From DAIOEK01 sp963828285 (GTDB lineage: Bacteria > Chloroflexota > Anaerolineae > Anaerolineales > Anaerolineaceae), in contig CAWHEB010000001.1 of assembly GCA_963828285.1 (NCBI GenBank), forward strand, positions 186,001-250,000: DNA of 64,000 nt. The letters run 5' to 3'. A program made the translations under genes and the position numbers. The notes below the pieces were generated by a model. It was not told the origin of the DNA. It searched no databases and saw only the letters and a list, made by a program, of their open reading frames with translations. Below, one piece after another: positions 54,402 to 63,606 of the stretch (positions are counted from its first letter, which is position 1; each line of letters opens with the position of its first letter).

Positions 54402-55532
54402 ATGATCAAAATAGAGAAGATCGATACCAAGAATAAAAAGCAAGTGGATGAATTTATTAAGTTTCATTTTGATCTATATCAGGATTGCCCGCAATGGGTT
54501 CCTCCGTTCTTTGTTGATCTGCGGATGATGCTGAATAGAGATAAACATCCATTTTATGAGCATTCTGAAGCGGATTTTTTTATCGCGAAAAAAGGCGAAA
54601 AAACTGTAGGACGAATTTGTGCAATGGTCAATAAGCCATTTAATGAGTACCACAATACAAAAGACGCAGAATTCTACCTTTTTGATTCGATCGATGACCA
54701 AGAAGTGGCAAACGCATTGTTTAATACGGTGTTTGAATGGGCTAAGGCGAGAGGATTGAACAATATGGTAGGACCCAAGGGATTCAGTCCATTTGATGGA
54801 TATGGAATCCAGGTAGAAGGTTACGAGCATCATCAAATGATGAATATGATGAATTACAACTACGATTACTATCCCAAATTGGTGGAAAACATTGGATTTG
54901 AAAAAGAAGTGGATTTTGTATCCTGCTACGTTCCGGGAGATCAATTCAACCTCGATCCGCGCATTCATGAAATTGCACGAAAAGTAACCGATAGAGGCAC
55001 TTTCAAAGTTAAACGTTTCAAAAACAAAGCCGAATTGGTATCATGGGCAGACAAGATAGGGCAAGCCTACAATGATACCTTCGTGAACAACTGGGAATAC
55101 TATCCACTCACCAAGCGCGAGATCAAATATGTAGTAGATACGATCATTCAAGTTGCGAATCCAAAACTGATAAAAATCATTACAAGCGATGACAAGGTGG
55201 TGGGTTTCCTGCTTGCTTTCCAGGATGTATCCAAGGCAATGCGGCGGGCAAAAGGAAAATTGAACCCAATCTCTGTCATCGATCTGTTGATCGAAATGAA
55301 CAAAACCGATTGGGTTTCATTCAATGGAATGGGTGTACTACCTGAATATCATGGTCGTGGAGGTAATGCCCTTCTTTATGCCGAGATGGAAAACACCATA
55401 CACGATTTCAATTTCAAGCACGCTGATCTCACGCAGGTTGCAGAAACTACCAAGCAGATGCGAAAAGACCTTGAAAATGTTGGCGGGAAAGCATATAAAA
55501 ACCATAGGGTTTATCACAAGCATTTAGATTAA
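54402..55532 (+). CDS. GNAT-like acetyltransferase family protein
   Basis: The ATG at 54402 has GAGGT 5 bp upstream, so I prefer it to the GTG at 54396. The 376-residue protein has DFFIAKKGEKTVGRICAMVN in its N-terminal part and a C-terminal GNAT signature with MGVLPEYHGRGGNALLYAEM (the R/Q-x-x-G-x-G/A acetyl-CoA loop as HGRGGNA). Large two-module proteins of this type are common and their substrates are unknown. Confidence 0.78.
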   Translation: MIKIEKIDTKNKKQVDEFIKFHFDLYQDCPQWVPPFFVDLRMMLNRDKHPFYEHSEADFFIAKKGEKTVGRICAMVNKPFNEYHNTKDAEFYLFDSIDDQEVANALFNTVFEWAKARGLNNMVGPKGFSPFDGYGIQVEGYEHHQMMNMMNYNYDYYPKLVENIGFEKEVDFVSCYVPGDQFNLDPRIHEIARKVTDRGTFKVKRFKNKAELVSWADKIGQAYNDTFVNNWEYYPLTKREIKYVVDTIIQVANPKLIKIITSDDKVVGFLLAFQDVSKAMRRAKGKLNPISVIDLLIEMNKTDWVSFNGMGVLPEYHGRGGNALLYAEMENTIHDFNFKHADLTQVAETTKQMRKDLENVGGKAYKNHRVYHKHLD

Positions 55533-55539
55533 TCGAAAA

Positions 55540-55571
55540 AATCCCCGTTCATAAAAAAACGGGGATTAATT
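55540..55571. terminator. Bidirectional intrinsic terminator
   Basis: AATCCCCGTT-CATAAAAA-AACGGGGATT is a 10-bp stem flanked by A-rich and T-rich ends. It serves the GNAT gene and the convergent rluA-like gene, whose last codons it overlaps. Confidence 0.72.
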
Positions 55572-56282
55572 TTTATTGCCCCGCAAGATGTCCAATGCTG
55601 CTTTTATGTCTACGGGGAGATCCACCTTGAAGGTGATCGGGAGTTTCGTCCTGGGATTGAGGAAACTGATCTGAGTGCAATGCAGTGCAGTTCGATTAAG
55701 AACGGTGGAAATCTCATTGAAAATACTGTTCACCCTTTGTGGAAGCAGAATCGATGGCAAAGTGTATTTCAGATCCATCAGGATCGGATGACCAATTGAA
55801 GCCAGATGAGCACGAATCTGATGGGTATATCCTGTTTGAGGGAAAGCGGATATGAACGAATATCCAACAAACACTTCTTCAGGGTGGATCATCGTGAGCG
55901 CCGATTTTCCTGATATTTCATCGACCACCGTTAGGTGAGATCTGCCGGCGTTGACCCGTAATTTGAGAGAGATCTGTTGTTCAGGAGGATTTCCACACAC
56001 AATACAGTCATAGCGTTTATGGACATGGCGATTGTCGAACAACATATTCAGTTCACGATGGATCAGTGCATTTCTTGCCAGAATCATCAATCCACTAGTT
56101 TCTTTATCTAAACGATGAACGATCCAAGTGCGACCGAATTCCGGGTTGAGAATTTCCTGGACTGTTTGTATATCAGGAGAAAATCCGCCCGGGACAGAAA
56201 GGATTCCGGACGGTTTATCTATCACAATAAGATCGTCATCCTGGTGTATTATCGCAATATTATTCACTGAATACCGTTCCAT
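55566..56282 (-). CDS. RluA family pseudouridine synthase
   Basis: With the ATG at 56282 the protein has 238 residues. It has IVIDKPSGILSVPGG, the catalytic WIVHRLDKETSGLMILA with Asp, KRYDCIVCGNPP, and the TGYTHQIRAHLASIGHPILMD segment (RluA motif III). The S4 domain is missing, as in RluA/RluF-like short forms. It modifies 23S rRNA or tRNA uridines; which ones is unclear. An alternative GTG start at 56300 exists, and neither start has a clear ribosome binding site. Confidence 0.88.
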   Translation of the reverse strand: MERYSVNNIAIIHQDDDLIVIDKPSGILSVPGGFSPDIQTVQEILNPEFGRTWIVHRLDKETSGLMILARNALIHRELNMLFDNRHVHKRYDCIVCGNPPEQQISLKLRVNAGRSHLTVVDEISGKSALTMIHPEEVFVGYSFISAFPQTGYTHQIRAHLASIGHPILMDLKYTLPSILLPQRVNSIFNEISTVLNRTALHCTQISFLNPRTKLPITFKVDLPVDIKAALDILRGNKN

Positions 56283-56338
56283 GGCATAATGAAGGTACAC
56301 TTACTTTATCACAGACGCATAGGATTGTTGGAGGTATT

Positions 56339-56647
56339 ATGTTTGTTGTACACGTGCATATTCACGTAAAAAAGGATCGCATTCCGGAATTCATTCAAGC
56401 TACGCGAGAAAATGCCATTGCAAGCCTAACAGAACCAGGAGTCTACAGATTTGATATCTTCCAACAAGATCAGGAAGAGCATTTTCTGCTTGAGGAAATT
56501 TACCGTACTCAAACGGATGCCGGAAAACACAAAGACACACCACATTATAAAAAGTGGAAAAATACCGTTGAAAATATGATGGCTGATCCGCGAAGCAGCG
56601 TACGACTTCTTAATATATTCCCATCTGATGAAGAATGGAAGAAATAA
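56339..56647 (+). CDS. Antibiotic biosynthesis monooxygenase family protein (LsrG-like)
   Basis: The 102-residue ABM-fold protein reads HVHIHVKKDRIPEFIQATREN, EPGVYRFDIFQQ, FLLEEIYRT and HKDTPHYKKW, the pattern of LsrG-type enzymes and quinol monooxygenases. The ATG has GGAGG upstream. It overlaps the start of the next gene by 13 bp, so the two are translationally coupled and may act on the same small carbonyl compound (inference). Confidence 0.8.
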   Translation: MFVVHVHIHVKKDRIPEFIQATRENAIASLTEPGVYRFDIFQQDQEEHFLLEEIYRTQTDAGKHKDTPHYKKWKNTVENMMADPRSSVRLLNIFPSDEEWKK

Positions 56648-57801
56648 CCTCTTTTTCGTTTACTACCAGTTCCCAGATCATTTTCAAGAGCAAAGCCATC
56701 TTTGACTTGAAGATCCATATACCCAAATTTGGCTCCAAAGTATTTCTGGTCACGAATAAGACATTTTCCGTCAACAATCCAGTTGAAAAAATATTGGATG
56801 AAAACAATATTAGATATACCAATTTTGTGGTTCACGGTGAACCTACAGAGGAGTTAGTCAGCAGCGGTGTGAATCAGTACAAACAATCCTCTGCTGAAAT
56901 GGTGGTAGCCATTGGCGGTGGAAGCGTACTGGATACGGGTAAGGCGATAGCTATGCTGGCTGCCAATGGTGGAACAGTGATGGATTACATCGAAGTTGTC
57001 GGCAAGGGAATCCCGATCACCAAACCATCTGTCCCGCTGATAGCCATTCCCACAACAAGTGGAACAGGTTCAGAAGTAACCCGCAACGCTGTTATTTCCA
57101 TTCCGGAACTAAAAACCAAAGCGAGCATCCGAAATGACTTGATGTTCCCTAAATTGGCATTGATCGACCCAGAATTAACATTGAGCTTACCGGAAGGAAT
57201 ATCCGCATATACCGGACTGGACGCATTAACGCAGGTTATCGAACCATATTTCTCATTAAAAGCCAATAGATTTATCGATGCCTTATGTTTGGATGCAATT
57301 CACATTGGATATGATGCTCTGCCTGTTGTTTATTCTGATCCGAATCATCTTGAAGCCCGAACTGCCATGTCTTATACCAGCCTTATCGGCGGTATTGCAC
57401 TTACAAATGCCGGTCTTGGTGCAGTACATGGTTTTGCAGCCGCGCTAGGAGGTATGTACGGTATTCCGCACGGAATCATTTGCGGAAGGCTTTTAGCGCC
57501 TGTTTTAGAGGCAAATTGGGCAATTGTGGAGCAGGACGAACAAAAAGTGCAATTAAAAGAAAAGTTCCATATTCTTTCGGGGATATTAAATTGTCACGGA
57601 AAAGAAGCTGTAGATGAAATGATCTACAAACTTTATAAGCTTAGGAATGATCTTGGAATCCCATCCCTGGGAAAATTTGGAATAAATAAGGCAGATATTG
57701 AAGAAATCGTGAAGAAGACTGCAGCTTCGTCAAGTTACAAGGGAAATCCAGTATTGTTACCCAATGTGATACTGATGGATATTGTTGAAAAGAATATATA
57801 A
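56635..57801 (+). CDS. Iron-containing alcohol dehydrogenase
   Basis: The 388-residue group III dehydrogenase has VVAIGGGSVLDTGKAIAM, AIPTTSGTGSEVTRNAVI, GLDALTQVIEPYFSLKAN and the metal ligand stretch GAVHGFAAALGGMYGIPHG with its histidines. Substrate is unknown (an alcohol or aldehyde, NAD(P)-dependent). It is coupled to the ABM-type gene and ends in a terminator. Confidence 0.88.
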   Translation: MEEITSFSFTTSSQIIFKSKAIFDLKIHIPKFGSKVFLVTNKTFSVNNPVEKILDENNIRYTNFVVHGEPTEELVSSGVNQYKQSSAEMVVAIGGGSVLDTGKAIAMLAANGGTVMDYIEVVGKGIPITKPSVPLIAIPTTSGTGSEVTRNAVISIPELKTKASIRNDLMFPKLALIDPELTLSLPEGISAYTGLDALTQVIEPYFSLKANRFIDALCLDAIHIGYDALPVVYSDPNHLEARTAMSYTSLIGGIALTNAGLGAVHGFAAALGGMYGIPHGIICGRLLAPVLEANWAIVEQDEQKVQLKEKFHILSGILNCHGKEAVDEMIYKLYKLRNDLGIPSLGKFGINKADIEEIVKKTAASSSYKGNPVLLPNVILMDIVEKNI

Positions 57802-57834
57802 AAAAAGTCCCGGAAATGCTCCGGGACTTTTTTT
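57801..57834. terminator. Bidirectional intrinsic terminator
   Basis: AAAAAAGTCCCGGA-AATGC-TCCGGGACTTTTTT is a 14-bp perfect stem ending in a T run, between the dehydrogenase gene and the convergent degV gene. Confidence 0.87.
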
Positions 57835-57836
57835 AG

Positions 57837-58679
57837 TCATTCTTTCACAAAAAAGCAGATTGCCATCACTTTTGGTCCAGCATGAACAACGATGGCGGGA
57901 GGAACTTCATAGATCGGAATATTATTAATTCCGGTGACTCTGGTAAATTCTTTGCATAGGTCTTTCGCTTCGTCCATCGCTTCGCATTCACATACTGTGA
58001 GCATACCATCGTCGCTATGAGGACATTCCTGTTCGATGATCTCAACTATACGAGCAATTGCACGCTTTTTAGTCCGCTGTTTGTCGTAGGCTTCTGCCCG
58101 ACCGTTCTTTAAAGTGAGGATGGGTTTCACCTGGAGTATATTTCCGAATAGAGCAGCTGCGCCACCTATACGGCCACCTTTATATAAGTATTCAAGTGTA
58201 TCGACGACAAAATAAACCCGCTGACGTGAAGCAAGATCCTTGACCTTTTTTTCGATGGTATCGGCATCCAAACCAGAGGCTGCCATTTTTTGAGCGACCA
58301 TGACTATTGAGCCAAGTCCGCTGGCAACGGTACGGGTATCGATAATGCGAATATCTTTCCCGGGGAAATCCTCTGCGGCAACCACGGCACTACGGTAAGT
58401 ACCACTCAGTTCCGCAGAAGGACATATCACAATGACCGTGTTTCCTTTATCCAAATGTTCTTTGAATATTGGAGTATACAGAGATGGTGCTGGTGCGGCG
58501 GTTTTGGGAAGGGTGGTGGCTGCTTTAAGTTTTGTTAGGAATGTGGGAGTATCGATCTCAAAATCATCTCTGTATTGTTGTTCACCGAAAATGATGATCT
58601 GAGGAAGGAGCGGAACGCCAAGACCACGAATTTCATCCTGGGGTAAAGAACAGGTGGTATCTGCTACGATTGTTACCAT
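57837..58679 (-). CDS. DegV family fatty-acid-binding protein (second copy)
   Basis: The ATG at 58679 with TTGAGGTG upstream gives 280 residues: IVADTTCSLP, the loop TLPKTAAPAPSLY, CPSAELSGTYRSAV, IIDTRTVASGLGSIVM and the C-terminal KPILTLKNGRAEAYDKQRT. It is of the same family as the 5439 gene but clearly diverged, so the two probably hold different fatty acids or partners. It stands alone. Confidence 0.88.
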   Translation of the reverse strand: MVTIVADTTCSLPQDEIRGLGVPLLPQIIIFGEQQYRDDFEIDTPTFLTKLKAATTLPKTAAPAPSLYTPIFKEHLDKGNTVIVICPSAELSGTYRSAVVAAEDFPGKDIRIIDTRTVASGLGSIVMVAQKMAASGLDADTIEKKVKDLASRQRVYFVVDTLEYLYKGGRIGGAAALFGNILQVKPILTLKNGRAEAYDKQRTKKRAIARIVEIIEQECPHSDDGMLTVCECEAMDEAKDLCKEFTRVTGINNIPIYEVPPAIVVHAGPKVMAICFFVKE

Positions 58680-58730
58680 TTTGCACCTCAAGGAAAAGAT
58701 AATTGCAAAGTATGACTCATTATACGATAA

Positions 58731-59744
58731 CTATGTAGTTGAGGTTGTTGGAAGATCTTGAGAAGATGGAAGACCTCCCATAGACCTTGCTGATTTCACT
58801 CCATTCAGAATAGCGCGTTCGACGACATCCGCGGCGAATGCACCGATCGTATTCACATCCGCCAGCTTAGTGCCTGTTGAAACCGCAAACATCGTATCGC
58901 CATCAAACATCGTGTGGCTTGGCCGAATCACCCTGGCAAGCCCATCCTGCGACATTTGGGCAACTTTGTTTATCTCTTCTTTGTTGAGATCAGCATTCGT
59001 TGCTACAATCCCAATCACCGTATTCTGATTGCCGGCAAACTTGAGGATGGTAGTGCCTATCATTGTTCCCATCATAGACTGGGTATTGGCAAAATAATCT
59101 CCATTCCCAAGCGAGACAGGACCTTTTTCGATTGTACGTGTGCCGGCGATCATTTTTTGTGTGGAAGGATCAACAATATCTCCAAATGCATTTACAACCA
59201 TCAAAGCCGCTACGACCACACCACCCGATAATTGAACACTCGCAGACCCAATACCCGATTTCATTGCTCCTGCCATACCAAAAAGCTTTCCCACGGATGC
59301 TCCACAACCTGCGCCATAACAGCCGGATTGAATTTGATCACTAGTCGCCAGAGAAGCGGCACGATAACCCATCTCAGCGTTAGGTCGGATCATGGGATCA
59401 CCCACTCCCAGATCATAAATCACTGCGGAAGGAACGATCGGAACTATAGCCGGACCAGTTTGAAAACCGATCTTATTTTCTTCCAACCATTTCATGACAC
59501 CAGAAGCTGCATCCAGACCATATGCGGAGCCACCAGCTAGAACTAAACCATGGATTTTTTCCACCAGATGCATGGGGTGCAACAGATCTGTCTCGCGGGT
59601 CCCTGGAGCGCCGCCTCGTTGATCCACACCTGCAATTGCGCCCTTTGGAAATACAAGAACGGTAACACCAGTTAAGGCTTCTACATCCTCAACCTGGCCA
59701 ACGAGAAGACTGGATATATCAGTGATGCAATCATGCAAGGTCAT
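58731..59744 (-). CDS. P1 family (S58/DmpA-like) aminopeptidase
   Basis: The ATG at 59744, with GGAG 8 bp before it, gives 337 residues. The N-terminal half has TGVTVLVFPKGAIAGVDQRG, GTRETDLL and LAGGSAYGLDAASGVMKWLEE; the part around GVVVAALMVVNAFGDIVDP and IGIVATNADLNKEE precedes the C-terminal subunit of these self-cleaving Ntn-type hydrolases. Members cleave N-terminal residues or nylon oligomers; the substrate here is unknown. It is divergent from the glycerate kinase gene across an AT-rich gap. Confidence 0.87.
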   Translation of the reverse strand: MTLHDCITDISSLLVGQVEDVEALTGVTVLVFPKGAIAGVDQRGGAPGTRETDLLHPMHLVEKIHGLVLAGGSAYGLDAASGVMKWLEENKIGFQTGPAIVPIVPSAVIYDLGVGDPMIRPNAEMGYRAASLATSDQIQSGCYGAGCGASVGKLFGMAGAMKSGIGSASVQLSGGVVVAALMVVNAFGDIVDPSTQKMIAGTRTIEKGPVSLGNGDYFANTQSMMGTMIGTTILKFAGNQNTVIGIVATNADLNKEEINKVAQMSQDGLARVIRPSHTMFDGDTMFAVSTGTKLADVNTIGAFAADVVERAILNGVKSARSMGGLPSSQDLPTTSTT

Positions 59745-59850
59745 ACACACTACTCCAATATAATTTCTATAATTATTATATAGGAGAAAAAGGCTAAAAT
59801 TTGAAATGTAATTATTTTTGAAAGAACATACTTGTTAGGGAAGGAAGTTT

Positions 59851-61212
59851 ATGGTCGAGATACCATTGGAACCATTTTTGAAATATCCAAAAATATATCA
59901 AAACCTGATCAGATCTACTTTGCAGGCAGGCTTGGATTCTGTGGATCCATACACTGGTGTACTGAGGGAAATGGGAAAATCCAAAAATATCCATCAATGG
60001 AAAATGGATAACAGTCAGGACATCATTCTGATAGCCTTTGGCAAGGCAAGTTTTCCCATGGCATCGGCGGCAATCACTTATCTGGGCGATGACATACGAG
60101 CAGGTATCATCATTACCAAGATCGATAATTCTCAGTACAAGTTTGATAACAGATTTACCGTCTTAGAAGGCGGACATCCTGAACCAAACGGGAATAGTGT
60201 CGAAGCTGGAGAACTTATCAGGAAGTTGATCACCGAATCAAATTCAAACACGAAGGTTCTTTGCCTCATCTCTGGCGGAGGATCTGCATTGGTTGCGAAT
60301 CCTAAGGATGCGGTTACCTTGCACGATACTATTGAATTAAATCAGACGTTATTGTCCCACCACCTTTCGATTGAAGGGATCAACACCATCCGAAAATCGA
60401 TTGATGAATTTAAAGGCGGCGGTCTGGCGAGATGGATAGACGAAAGAGAAGCCGATGTATATATCCTTTCAGATATAGTTTCGGGGGAATTGGACCAGGT
60501 CGCATCAGGCCCAACATATCCAGTTAGGCATAAATCTTCAAAAGCATTAAAAGTCGTTAATGAGAATGGATTGAAAGACCGGATACCGAAAAAAATTATG
60601 GATTATTTAATCCATTCTGCAACACTAGAAGTGGGAACAGAAACCGAAAAATCAAACAATAGATTTACGATAATTTCGCATCGTGTCATCGGAGATCTGA
60701 CTACAGCATCCTCAGCAATGGCAAGAAAAGCTGAAGAGTTCAATTATCCAGTAACCATCCATTATCCATGGTTGCAATGCGATCTGGAAAGCGGAGCAGA
60801 ATTATTGGGCAAAGCAATCATCAATGAGATCAAAAAAGGAAAAAGGGCGATACACATCTGGGGTGGTGAATTGACCGTCGAAAAATCAGGTTCCGGAACT
60901 GGCGGGCGGAATACCCATCTTGAACTCATGCTCACAACTAAATTGGCAGATCTCCCTGGTTTCATCTTTATATCATTTGCTACGGATGGGGATGATGGGA
61001 ATTCCAAAGCTGCGGGAGTTGTAATTGATGGCAAAACCTATACAAAGATAATGCAAAGGCATATCAACTTAGAGTATTATCTTAATAACTTTGACAGTGG
61101 TTCATTATTTAAACTGACCGGAGATCTGATCAATACTGGTCCTACAGGAACGAATGTGAACGACTTATTTATTGCAATAATTGACCCGGAAATAGGTCAT
61201 ACTGGAGAATAA
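59851..61212 (+). CDS. Glycerate 2-kinase, GckA/MOFRL family
   Basis: The 453-residue protein has the N-terminal DUF4147 domain (LIAFGKASFPMASAA, EGGHPEPNGNSVEAGELI, LCLISGGGSALVANP) and the C-terminal MOFRL domain (IWGGELTVEKSGSGTGGRNTHLEL, FATDGDDGNSKAAGVVIDGKT). It phosphorylates D-glycerate to 2-phosphoglycerate, which ApgM and enolase can use. A GGAAG site precedes the ATG. The gnd gene starts 1 bp after its stop, so glycerate kinase, gnd and zwf form one operon. Confidence 0.9.
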   Translation: MVEIPLEPFLKYPKIYQNLIRSTLQAGLDSVDPYTGVLREMGKSKNIHQWKMDNSQDIILIAFGKASFPMASAAITYLGDDIRAGIIITKIDNSQYKFDNRFTVLEGGHPEPNGNSVEAGELIRKLITESNSNTKVLCLISGGGSALVANPKDAVTLHDTIELNQTLLSHHLSIEGINTIRKSIDEFKGGGLARWIDEREADVYILSDIVSGELDQVASGPTYPVRHKSSKALKVVNENGLKDRIPKKIMDYLIHSATLEVGTETEKSNNRFTIISHRVIGDLTTASSAMARKAEEFNYPVTIHYPWLQCDLESGAELLGKAIINEIKKGKRAIHIWGGELTVEKSGSGTGGRNTHLELMLTTKLADLPGFIFISFATDGDDGNSKAAGVVIDGKTYTKIMQRHINLEYYLNNFDSGSLFKLTGDLINTGPTGTNVNDLFIAIIDPEIGHTGE

Positions 61213-61213
61213 A

Positions 61214-62122
61214 ATGAAAATTGGAATGGTCGGTTTGGGAAGAATGGGCGCAAATATGGCGCGCAGATTACTACGTGGAGGACATCAAGTAGTTGGATTG
61301 AACCGATCAAGACCCATTATCGACGAAATCGTACAAGAGGATGGAATGATCCCCGCGTATGATGTCGATATGCTTATTGCCGAACTGCCTGCCCCAAGGG
61401 TCGTTTGGGTTATGCTCCCAGCAGGGGATGTTACCGAGGTGACAATTGAGAACCTACTAAAAGCTCTCTCACACGGGGACATCCTGGTAGATGGTGCCAA
61501 TTCATATTACAGGGATACTATTCGACGAGCCGAAAAAGTTGAAGCATCAGGCATTCACTACATCGATGCGGGTGTGAGCGGAGGTATATGGGGATTGAAA
61601 GAAGGATATTCAATGATGGTGGGCGGCGATGCGGAGATTGTAAAGCATATCAATCCCATTCTGGAAACTCTAGCCCCTGGAAAAGATAGTGGTTGGGGCA
61701 GGGTCGGTCCGCATGGGGCTGGACACTTTGTAAAAATGGTTCACAATGGGATCGAATATGGCATGATGGAAGCGTTCGCAGAAGGCTTCGAATTACTTCA
61801 GGGGAAAAAAGAGTTCGCGTTGGATGTTCATCAGATTTCGAAGATATGGCAGCAGGGATCCGTGGTGAGATCCTGGTTATTGGATCTAGCTGAATCCGCA
61901 TTAGCTGAAGATGCAGAATTAAAAGATATCAAGGGGTGGGTCGCCGATTCTGGAGAAGGACGTTGGACAGTTCAGGAAGCCATTGATCAGGATGTACCAG
62001 CGCCGATCATAACACTTTCCCTTTTCCGACGATTTGAAAGCCGCCAGACCGAAAGTTTTGCTGCAAAACTTTTAGCTGCTTTAAGAAATCAATTTGGTGG
62101 TCATGAAATCAAAAAATCCTGA
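61214..62122 (+). CDS. gnd: 6-phosphogluconate dehydrogenase (decarboxylating), short GndA type
   Basis: The 302-residue protein has the Rossmann MKIGMVGLGRMGANMARRLL, ILVDGANSYYRDTIRRA, the conserved DAGVSGGIWGL and the catalytic VKMVHNGIEYGMMEAFAEG with Lys. It ends with the short GndA C-terminus instead of the long form of about 470 residues. The start of zwf lies inside its last codons. Confidence 0.94.
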   Translation: MKIGMVGLGRMGANMARRLLRGGHQVVGLNRSRPIIDEIVQEDGMIPAYDVDMLIAELPAPRVVWVMLPAGDVTEVTIENLLKALSHGDILVDGANSYYRDTIRRAEKVEASGIHYIDAGVSGGIWGLKEGYSMMVGGDAEIVKHINPILETLAPGKDSGWGRVGPHGAGHFVKMVHNGIEYGMMEAFAEGFELLQGKKEFALDVHQISKIWQQGSVVRSWLLDLAESALAEDAELKDIKGWVADSGEGRWTVQEAIDQDVPAPIITLSLFRRFESRQTESFAAKLLAALRNQFGGHEIKKS

Positions 62123-63606
62123 AACCGTGGACGACAATTCGTGCCCGATAGCTCTGGTTATTTTTGGTGTTACCGGAGATCTTACCAAGCGGAAACTAAT
62201 TCCGGCATTATATGAATTGAAACGGGCGAATAAACTAACTGCTCCTCTACATATCATCGGGTTTGCCAGACGAGATTGGTCGGATGATACTCTAAATGAA
62301 CTAATTCATGATTTTGTTAACGAATTTATTGAAAGCTCTGATATCGACGTCGAGAAGATCTCTTTTCTTTCCAAGAATTCGCATTATATCCGCTCACAAT
62401 TTACGGAAGAGGTAGGATATAAGAATTTAGCAGCCTATCTCAAAAAGATCAATGTGGACAATGTTCTTTTTTACCTTGCTACTCCACCAGAGTCGTATCC
62501 TGAGATCATTCAACGCATTGGAGAACATGGACTAGCAAAACAAGAGACGGGGTGGCGACGGATCATCATCGAAAAACCTTATGGACGGGATGTTGAGACA
62601 TCTGAAGCTCTGGAAGGCTTGGCGCATTCCGTGTTTAAAGAAAGTCAGATCTACCGAATCGATCATTATCTTGGCAAAGAGACTGTTCAAAATATTCTGG
62701 TTTTTCGGTTTGCCAACGGAATATTTGAACCTCTATGGAACCGGCGATATGTTGATCATATTCAAATTACAGTGGCTGAGACAGTAGGGGTTGAAAACCG
62801 GGCTGGTTTTTATGAGAGCGCCGGTGTGATCCGGGATGTTTTTGAAAACCATTTGCTGCAATTACTCTCACTCACCGCCATGGAAGCGCCTGTCGCCTTT
62901 AATCCCAATTCTGTGAGGGATGAAAAGGTTAAAGTATTACATGCTTTGCGCATGATGCAAGATAAGGATGTCCTTCAGAATACCTTCCGGGCACAGTATA
63001 CTGCTGGACAAGTGGATGGTATTAGAGTGCCTGCATATCGTGATGAACACGGAGTATCTCCGAGTTCAACTACCGAGACATTTATGGCTGCCAGATTGTA
63101 TGTTGATAGTTGGCGTTGGTCTGGAGTACCTTTTTATATTCGATCAGGAAAACGTATGGCTAAACGGATGACCGAAATCGCCATACAATTCAAGCAAGTT
63201 CCCGTTGCGCTGTTTAACACGCGAAATATGGCTTACGATGCTCCCAATACATTAGTCCTGAATATTCAACCTGAAGAAGGGATCACATTGTCTTTCGGCG
63301 CAAAGGTTCCAGGATTGTTAAATCAGGTTCAACCGGTGAATATGAATTTTAATTATCTTGAAACTTTTGGAGAAGAACCACCGGAAGCATACCAACGGTT
63401 ATTACTGGATGCTCTATGGGGATGCAACGCTCTTTACTCGAAGTGATGAAGTGAAAGCAGCCTGGACGTTTACGACTGATATTATCGATGGATGGCGAGA
63501 CCAAAGTATGAAGAATTTACCTATCTATGAGGCAGGTACCTGGGGACCATCAGGGGCAGATGAATTCATCCAAAAAGATAATCGGCAGTGGAGATACCGG
63601 GATTAA
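62103..63606 (+). CDS. zwf: Glucose-6-phosphate dehydrogenase, frame broken near the 3' end
   Basis: The ATG at 62103 overlaps gnd by 20 bp and has GGTGG just upstream. The first frame has FGVTGDLTKRKLIPALYEL, IEKPYGRD, YRIDHYLGKETVQNILVFRFAN (active-site RIDHYLGKE) and FYIRSGKRM; it leaves frame near 63414-63421. The second frame carries GDATLFTRSDEVKAAW and the end ADEFIQKDNRQWR. One extra base (or two lost) is enough to join them into about 500 residues, the normal size. The stop overlaps the stop of the convergent zinc-ribbon gene. Confidence 0.92.

Noticed and set aside
21103..63606. Programmed frameshifting as an explanation of the broken genes
   Set aside because: The sites share no slippery motif or stimulating structure and lie at unrelated places in the proteins; random indel error is simpler.
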